NCBI RefSeq assembly: GCF_001905905.1
Contig: NZ_LIVT01000011.1
Span: 116,838-180,837 of the forward strand
DNA length: 64,000 bases
Source: Streptomyces sp. CB02366
GTDB taxonomy: Bacteria; Actinomycetota; Actinomycetes; Streptomycetales; Streptomycetaceae
Reading direction: 5' to 3'
Shown: positions 59,877 to 64,000 of the stretch, one piece after another
Numbering within the stretch: position 1 is the first letter of the stretch
Layout of the letters: each line of letters starts with the position of its first letter
Translations under genes and position numbers: made by a program
Notes under the pieces: model-generated
Told to the model about the DNA's origin: nothing
The model's database searches: none
Seen by the model: the letters and a program-made list of their open reading frames with translations, nothing else

Positions 59877-61571
59877 TCAGCCGCCGCAGCCCCCACAGCC
59901 CCCGCAGCCGCCACCGCAGCTCGATCCGCAGCCGCCGCAGCTGTGCGCGCTGCGGCGGTCGCCGTCCCCGCTCGACCGGGTCGACGAGGGGCGCGGAGGG
60001 TTCCTGCGGCGCTCCTCCGCCCGGCGCAGCTCGGCCCGGCGCCGCTCCATCTCGCGCTCCGCCTCCCGCAGCCGCTCGCGCTGCCGGGCGGCCCCGTCCG
60101 CCGGCTCCCACGGCCCGAGCCGGTGGCGGCGGTCGGGGCGGAGCGGGGCGGTGGTGGCGGTCGCGTACAGCCGCCCCATCTCCTGGTGGCGGTGGTACTC
60201 GGCACAGGCGTGGACGAGGACCACCTCGTCGCCTTCCGTGACCGTCCCGTACAGGACCGCTTCGAAGGGCTCCTGTTCCGGGTCGACGTCGTGGTGCCCG
60301 TTCCCCGTCCCGTACGCGGAGCCGCTGCTCAGGAGCCTCGTCCTGGCGCGGGTGTCGCGCTGCTGGAGAACGTAGGCGACGAGCGGGGCGGCGGAGGTCG
60401 TGCGGGCGTCCGGGTACACCCAGTGGCGTCCGTCCTTCCCCACGCGTACGCCCACGATCACCGCGGGCTGCTCCCGCCCGTACAGCCGCCGGGCCGCCAG
60501 GTGGGCGAGCTGTCCCCGGCCGTAGAACGTCGTGGCGGCCACGAGGAGCACCAGGGCGACGCGCTGCTGCCCGACCGCGTCGTACGGTCCGCCGGTCCGG
60601 GTCAGGTCCTGGACCAGGCCCTCGGTGAGGACGCCGACGGCGGCCAGGGCGAGCGCGAGGCCGAGGAAGACCCGCTGGTGGCCGCGGTGGCCGTCCGATG
60701 CCGGGACGCCCTCGGGCAGCGGGAACCGTCTGTTCCCGGCCACGGCGTACGTCAGCGCCCGCTGTCGCCGCCGGGCCCGCAACCGCAGGCAGCCCCCGGT
60801 GAACGCCAGGGCGCAGGCGGCGAGGACGACCGACTGGCCGGACCGCGCCGCGGGGTCCGTCCCGCCGCTCCCGAACGCCCCGAGGCCCGCCTCCACCGCC
60901 ACGTACAGCGCCGCCGGGACGACCGCGACCGGCACGTACCGGTACCAGAGCGGCAGGGCGGCCAGCAGCACCGCACCCGGATACCGCAGCCAGTCCGTCC
61001 CCGACCCGCGTCCGCCGTGCCAGGCCGGGGACGTGGGCGAGACCCCGTAGAGCAGGACGTACGCCGCCGCCACCAGCACGGCGAGGACCCAGCCGATGGA
61101 GGCCGGGGACAGGACCGCCGGGCCGCCCGCCCTCCGCCAGCGCTCCACGTCGGCCGCGGACCACGAGGAGACCGCGCCCCCGGCCGGCGCCCAGGCGGCG
61201 ACGCCGTCCCCGGTGACGGACCAGGCGGAGGTTCCGGTTCCGTTCCCGGCGTCCGGCGGCAGCGCCCCGGACGGCAGGTACTTGACCGGGTGGGCCACCG
61301 TCGAACCGGCTCCCCGCCCCCTCCATATGTCCCTGCGCATGCCCATGCCCGCACGCCCCCCGACGCTCGGTCCCCCGTACATCCCCGGCCAGTCTTCCCG
61401 GCCCGGTCCGTCCTCAACCGGCCGCCCCGGCACCGCCCGAGCGACCGGTTCAGCGCTGCCCACAGCGGACGCCTCGGCGCCGCCCCTGGCGGGAGAGCGC
61501 TTTCCGGCCCAGCATTCCGGTCCGGTAACAACGCCCTCGCGCCCCCGGGGCCCACGCTTAGGGTTCCTCAC
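59877..61571 (-). CDS. multi-helix membrane protein with Gly/Cys-rich C-terminal tail
   Basis: Up to 564 residues. The N-terminal ~150 residues are disordered. Hydrophobic segments follow (IGWVLAVLVAAAYVLLYGV, GAVLLAALPLWYRYVPVAVV, QSVVLAACALAFTGGCL, VFLGLALALAAVGVLTEGLV, RVALVLLVAATTFY). A soluble part includes AVIVGVRVGKDGRHWVYPD, then a basic helix ERLREAEREMERRRAELRRA and a final tail of about 20 Gly/Cys/Ser with eight cysteines (SCGGCGSSCGGGCGGCGGCG). Gly/Cys tails of this sort occur in some actinobacterial membrane proteins (TIGR04222-like). GTG 61571 with GGGGG is the outer start, but the real one could be as late as ATG 61334. Function unknown. Confidence 0.65.
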   Translation of the reverse strand: MRNPKRGPRGREGVVTGPECWAGKRSPARGGAEASAVGSAEPVARAVPGRPVEDGPGREDWPGMYGGPSVGGRAGMGMRRDIWRGRGAGSTVAHPVKYLPSGALPPDAGNGTGTSAWSVTGDGVAAWAPAGGAVSSWSAADVERWRRAGGPAVLSPASIGWVLAVLVAAAYVLLYGVSPTSPAWHGGRGSGTDWLRYPGAVLLAALPLWYRYVPVAVVPAALYVAVEAGLGAFGSGGTDPAARSGQSVVLAACALAFTGGCLRLRARRRQRALTYAVAGNRRFPLPEGVPASDGHRGHQRVFLGLALALAAVGVLTEGLVQDLTRTGGPYDAVGQQRVALVLLVAATTFYGRGQLAHLAARRLYGREQPAVIVGVRVGKDGRHWVYPDARTTSAAPLVAYVLQQRDTRARTRLLSSGSAYGTGNGHHDVDPEQEPFEAVLYGTVTEGDEVVLVHACAEYHRHQEMGRLYATATTAPLRPDRRHRLGPWEPADGAARQRERLREAEREMERRRAELRRAEERRRNPPRPSSTRSSGDGDRRSAHSCGGCGSSCGGGCGGCGGCGG

Positions 61572-61575
61572 AGTT

Positions 61576-61599
61576 GCCCCCTGAACGTGTTCAGGGGGC
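61576..61599. promoter_or_regulatory. 24-bp palindrome between divergent membrane-protein and PBP genes
   Basis: GCCCCCTGAAC at 61576-61586 and GTTCAGGGGGC at 61589-61599 are perfect inverted copies with a 2-bp centre. The site fills most of the 52 bp between the two divergent starts and may be a shared operator. On the leftward transcript it would also bury the ribosome-binding site for GTG 61571. Confidence 0.55.
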
Positions 61600-61623
61600 T
61601 TTCCGGGGGAAAGGGGCTGCGGG

Positions 61624-63261
61624 ATGCGCAGTGGAGCGAAGGTCGCCGTGGTGGGCGGAGCGTTCGTGCTGGTGGCCGGGGGGATCGGCTACGGGGCGTA
61701 CAGCGTGCTCGGGGACACGGCCGGCGGGGGCGGGGGCACGCGGAGCGCGTCCGAGTCGTCGAAGGTGAAGACGGGGCCGCCGAGCGCGGAGGAGATCGCG
61801 CAGACGGCGAAGGGCTTCTTCGACGCGTGGGCGGCCGGGGACGCGGCGGGCGCGGCGCTGCTCACCAACAACGAGACGGGCGCGCAACCGGTGCTCTCCT
61901 CGTACGGCGAGGACGCGCACATCGGCAAGGTGAGGATCACGCCCGCCCCGCCGGTCGGCACGAAGGTGCCGTACACGGTCGAGGCCACGGTCGCGTTCGG
62001 AGGGAAGTCGAAGCCCCTGTCGTACGCCTCGGAGTTGACCGTCGTACGCGGCCTGACGACGGGCAAGGCCCTGGTGGACTGGGAACCGGCCGTCGTGCAC
62101 CCGCAGTTGACGGATGGGGCGACGCTGAAGACGGGCGAGTCCTCGACCCCGGCGATCGAGGCCGTCGACCGCAACGGAACGGTGCTGACGAAGGAGGAGT
62201 ACCCCTCGCTCGGGCCGGTCCTGGACACGCTGCGGCAGAAGTACGGGGAGGCCTCGGGCGGTTCGGCCGGCATCGAGACCTGGATCGAGCCCGCCGACGC
62301 GTCCCAGCCGGACGTCAACCTGCTGACCCTCTCCAAGGGCAAGCCCGGCAAGGTGCAGACGACGCTGGACGCGAACGCGCAGGCGGCGGCGGAGCGGGCG
62401 GTGAAGAAGTACGCGCAGGCGTCCGTGGTGGCGGTGAAGCCGTCCACCGGGGCGATCCGCGCGGTGGCCAACAACCCGGTGACCGAGTTCAACGTGGCGC
62501 TCCAGGGCAAGCAGGCCCCCGGCTCGACGCTGAAGATCATGACGGCGGCGATGCTGCTGGAGAAGGGGCTCGTCACGGCGAACGGGGCGGCGGAGTGCCC
62601 CAAGGACGTGCTCTACCAGGGACGTTCGTTCCACAACCTGAAGAACTTCGCGCTGCCGGACGGGAGTACGTTCACCCAGAGCTTCGCCCGCTCCTGCAAC
62701 ACCGCCTTCATCAAGCTCATCGACGACACGAAGGACGACGCCGCCCTCGCCAAGGAGGCCCGGGACGTCTTCGGTATCGGCCTGGACTGGCAGACCGGCG
62801 TCGTCACGACCGACGGCAGCGTGCCGGAGGAGGTGGGCGGCGAGGCTGCCGCCCAGTACATCGGCCAGGGCACCGTCCAGATGAACGCCCTCAACATGGC
62901 CTCCATCACCGCCACGGCCATGACCGGCACCTTCAAGCAGCCGGTCATCGTCCCGCAGTCCCTGGACGACCGGAAGCTGGTGCGGGCGTCCCGCTCGCTG
63001 CCCGCCTCCGTCACCCAGCAGCTCAGGACGATGATGCGCGCCACGGCCGCCTGGGGCACCGGTGCGAAGGCGATGGCCTCGGTAGGCGGCGACAAGGGCG
63101 CGAAGACCGGTTCGGCCGAGGTCGACGGGCAGGCCACCTCCAACAGCTGGTTCACCGGATTCAGCGACGACCTCGCCGCGGCGGCGGTCGTCCAGACCGG
63201 CGGCCACGGCGGCGACGCGGCGGGCCCGGTGGTGGCGGAGGTCCTGCGCGCGGGCGGGTGA
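61624..63261 (+). CDS. penicillin-binding protein, transpeptidase with MecA_N/NTF2-like domain
   Basis: A 545-residue cell-wall transpeptidase acting outside the membrane. One N-terminal signal anchor (VAVVGGAFVLVAGGIGYGAY), an NTF2-like MecA_N domain at about residues 50-155 (AEEIAQTAKGFFDAWAAGD), a dimerisation-type linker, then the transpeptidase domain with S301-T-L-K304 (SxxK), S357-C-N359 (SxN) and K494-T-G496 (KTG). Class B, without a glycosyltransferase domain. MecA-like NTF2 domains occur in low-affinity PBPs, but resistance is not implied. ATG 61624 is preceded by GGGGAAAGGGG. Confidence 0.92.
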   Translation: MRSGAKVAVVGGAFVLVAGGIGYGAYSVLGDTAGGGGGTRSASESSKVKTGPPSAEEIAQTAKGFFDAWAAGDAAGAALLTNNETGAQPVLSSYGEDAHIGKVRITPAPPVGTKVPYTVEATVAFGGKSKPLSYASELTVVRGLTTGKALVDWEPAVVHPQLTDGATLKTGESSTPAIEAVDRNGTVLTKEEYPSLGPVLDTLRQKYGEASGGSAGIETWIEPADASQPDVNLLTLSKGKPGKVQTTLDANAQAAAERAVKKYAQASVVAVKPSTGAIRAVANNPVTEFNVALQGKQAPGSTLKIMTAAMLLEKGLVTANGAAECPKDVLYQGRSFHNLKNFALPDGSTFTQSFARSCNTAFIKLIDDTKDDAALAKEARDVFGIGLDWQTGVVTTDGSVPEEVGGEAAAQYIGQGTVQMNALNMASITATAMTGTFKQPVIVPQSLDDRKLVRASRSLPASVTQQLRTMMRATAAWGTGAKAMASVGGDKGAKTGSAEVDGQATSNSWFTGFSDDLAAAAVVQTGGHGGDAAGPVVAEVLRAGG

Positions 63262-63280
63262 GGGCGGGGGACGAACGGGC

Positions 63281-63420
63281 ATGGGGGCGGCTTCGGCCCG
63301 ACGTACCCGATCGCCAGGGGCACGGCTCCGCTGGTGGTGACGGTCCCGGCGGCGGTGTTCGTCGGCGAACGGCCGGACGCCCGGGCGACGGCGGGCGTGG
63401 CGGTGGGCTCGGTCGGCCGG
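63281..63420 (+). pseudogene. fragment of an EamA/DMT transporter gene
   Basis: Translation from 63281 gives MGAASAR then TYPIARGTAPLVVTVPAAVF and VGERPDARATAGVAVGSVG. The first block is the diagnostic YPxARGxxPL...G.ER segment of EamA-family drug/metabolite exporters, normally in the middle of a ~300-residue, ten-helix protein. Neither the preceding four helices nor the rest of the C-terminal half is present, and the frame runs into the opposite gene. So this is a remnant left by deletion. Family assignment rests on motif memory. Confidence 0.6.
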
Positions 63421-63434
63421 TCGACCAGGACAGA

Positions 63435-63968
63435 TCACTCCGTGACGCCGCGCCCGGCGGCGGCCGCCCCCGCGACCGTCCGGAGAGCCATGCCCCACAG
63501 GGTGAGCGCGGCGAGGAGCCCCACGGTGAGGCGAACCGCGCTGTCGGAGCCGTCCATCAGCCACACGGCCAGCCCCGCCGACCCGGCCACGACCAGCAGC
63601 ACCGCCGGCACCCGCAGCCGGGGCTGCTCGAACACCGCGGCGAGCGGAAGGAAGTGCAGTCCGACGACCATCGCGACAAGCGGGGGAACCAGCACCGGCG
63701 CCCCGGCGCGCGAGCACACCACGGCGATGGCGACGATCAGCAGCCATTGGACGCCGTTGACCTGGTTGAACCGCCGTCGCCGGTCGGCGGGGAACGGTCC
63801 TCCGGCCGACGCGGGAAGCACACGGCGCGCGACGAGCATCAGCCCCACGGTGACGGCACAGCCGGCCACGGCCTCGACCAGCCGGGCCATACCGCCGAAC
63901 GCGCTCGTGGCCAGCAGCCACCAGCCGAAACCGAACAACGCGAGGAACCCCACCCCTGACCTGAACAT
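63435..63968 (-). CDS. integral membrane protein of unknown function
   Basis: 177 residues with about five hydrophobic helices (GVGFLALFGFGWWLLATSAF, LVEAVAGCAVTVGLMLVARR, GVQWLLIVAIAVVCSRAG, PPLVAMVVGLHFLPLAAVF, VPAVLLVVAGSAGLAVWLM, LTVGLLAALTLWGMALR). The order FNQVNGVQWLL and VGLHFLPLA is seen in a family of uncharacterised actinobacterial membrane proteins. ATG 63968 is preferred; GTG 63995 adds nine residues. Its left end is next to the EamA remnant. Confidence 0.72.
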   Translation of the reverse strand: MFRSGVGFLALFGFGWWLLATSAFGGMARLVEAVAGCAVTVGLMLVARRVLPASAGGPFPADRRRRFNQVNGVQWLLIVAIAVVCSRAGAPVLVPPLVAMVVGLHFLPLAAVFEQPRLRVPAVLLVVAGSAGLAVWLMDGSDSAVRLTVGLLAALTLWGMALRTVAGAAAAGRGVTE

Positions 63969-64000
63969 GGCCGGGAGCCTAAGAGCTCGTAACACGATCA

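Noticed and set aside
59943..63959. 1338-codon open frame on the + strand
   Set aside because: Spans the antisense of the Gly/Cys-tailed gene and then an off-frame reading of the PBP gene. Composition is Arg/Gly/Pro-rich, typical of GC-bias artefacts.

Overview
This is about 64 kb of a high-GC actinobacterial chromosome, almost certainly Streptomyces. The GC content is very high with strong third-position bias, GTG and TTG starts are frequent, and many stop/start pairs overlap as ATGA or GTGA. Conservon (cvn) genes, a galTEK operon and a protein O-mannosyltransferase gene point the same way. Most of the window looks like conserved core chromosome in which metabolic and translation genes alternate with small regulator-plus-target modules.

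Left part (1-13 kb): an ABC exporter pair cut by the window edge, a DHA2-type MFS pump, an ArsR/VOC mini-operon with a palindromic operator, and a BKACE-type enzyme gene. A complete conservon cvnABCDE follows. Its P450 has EVLW where the K-helix ExxR should be, as in the CYP157 family. A second, normal-looking P450 converges on it across a 34-bp perfect palindrome.

Middle-left (13-21 kb): a DivIVA-like coiled-coil protein, then a four-gene divergent locus built from polymorphic-toxin and immunity modules (Imm35/deaminase/SUKH-4, WHH nuclease/SUKH-1, YwqJ-type deaminase, SUKH-3). After it come a NarL-type histidine kinase without a nearby response regulator, an internally deleted pseudogene and tRNA-Gln(UUG).

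Middle (21-50 kb): glmU-prs-rplY-pth, ppc, a desaturase/TetR pair with a clustered operator, a Uma2-family gene, a VOC/methyltransferase operon divergent from marR around a 15-bp inverted repeat, two LuxR-type regulators (one with no recognisable phospho-acceptor Asp), galTEK, two tandem anchored PQQ-propeller proteins, an ABC-F protein, an acyltransferase, and ispE, rsmA and tatD.

Right part (50-64 kb): a small Zn-ribbon protein; then a tightly coupled operon of a 58-residue peptide, a protein of unknown function, two paralogous HLTDWG-motif proteins and a beta-lactamase-fold serine hydrolase. This operon looks like an undescribed peptide-maturation system and is the best candidate for something new. 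It is followed by rsmI, pmt, several small membrane proteins, a Gly/Cys-tailed membrane protein divergent from a penicillin-binding protein, and a fragment of an EamA transporter.

All family names come from reading motifs. No database search was run. Gene starts were chosen from ribosome-binding sites, overlaps and family lengths.
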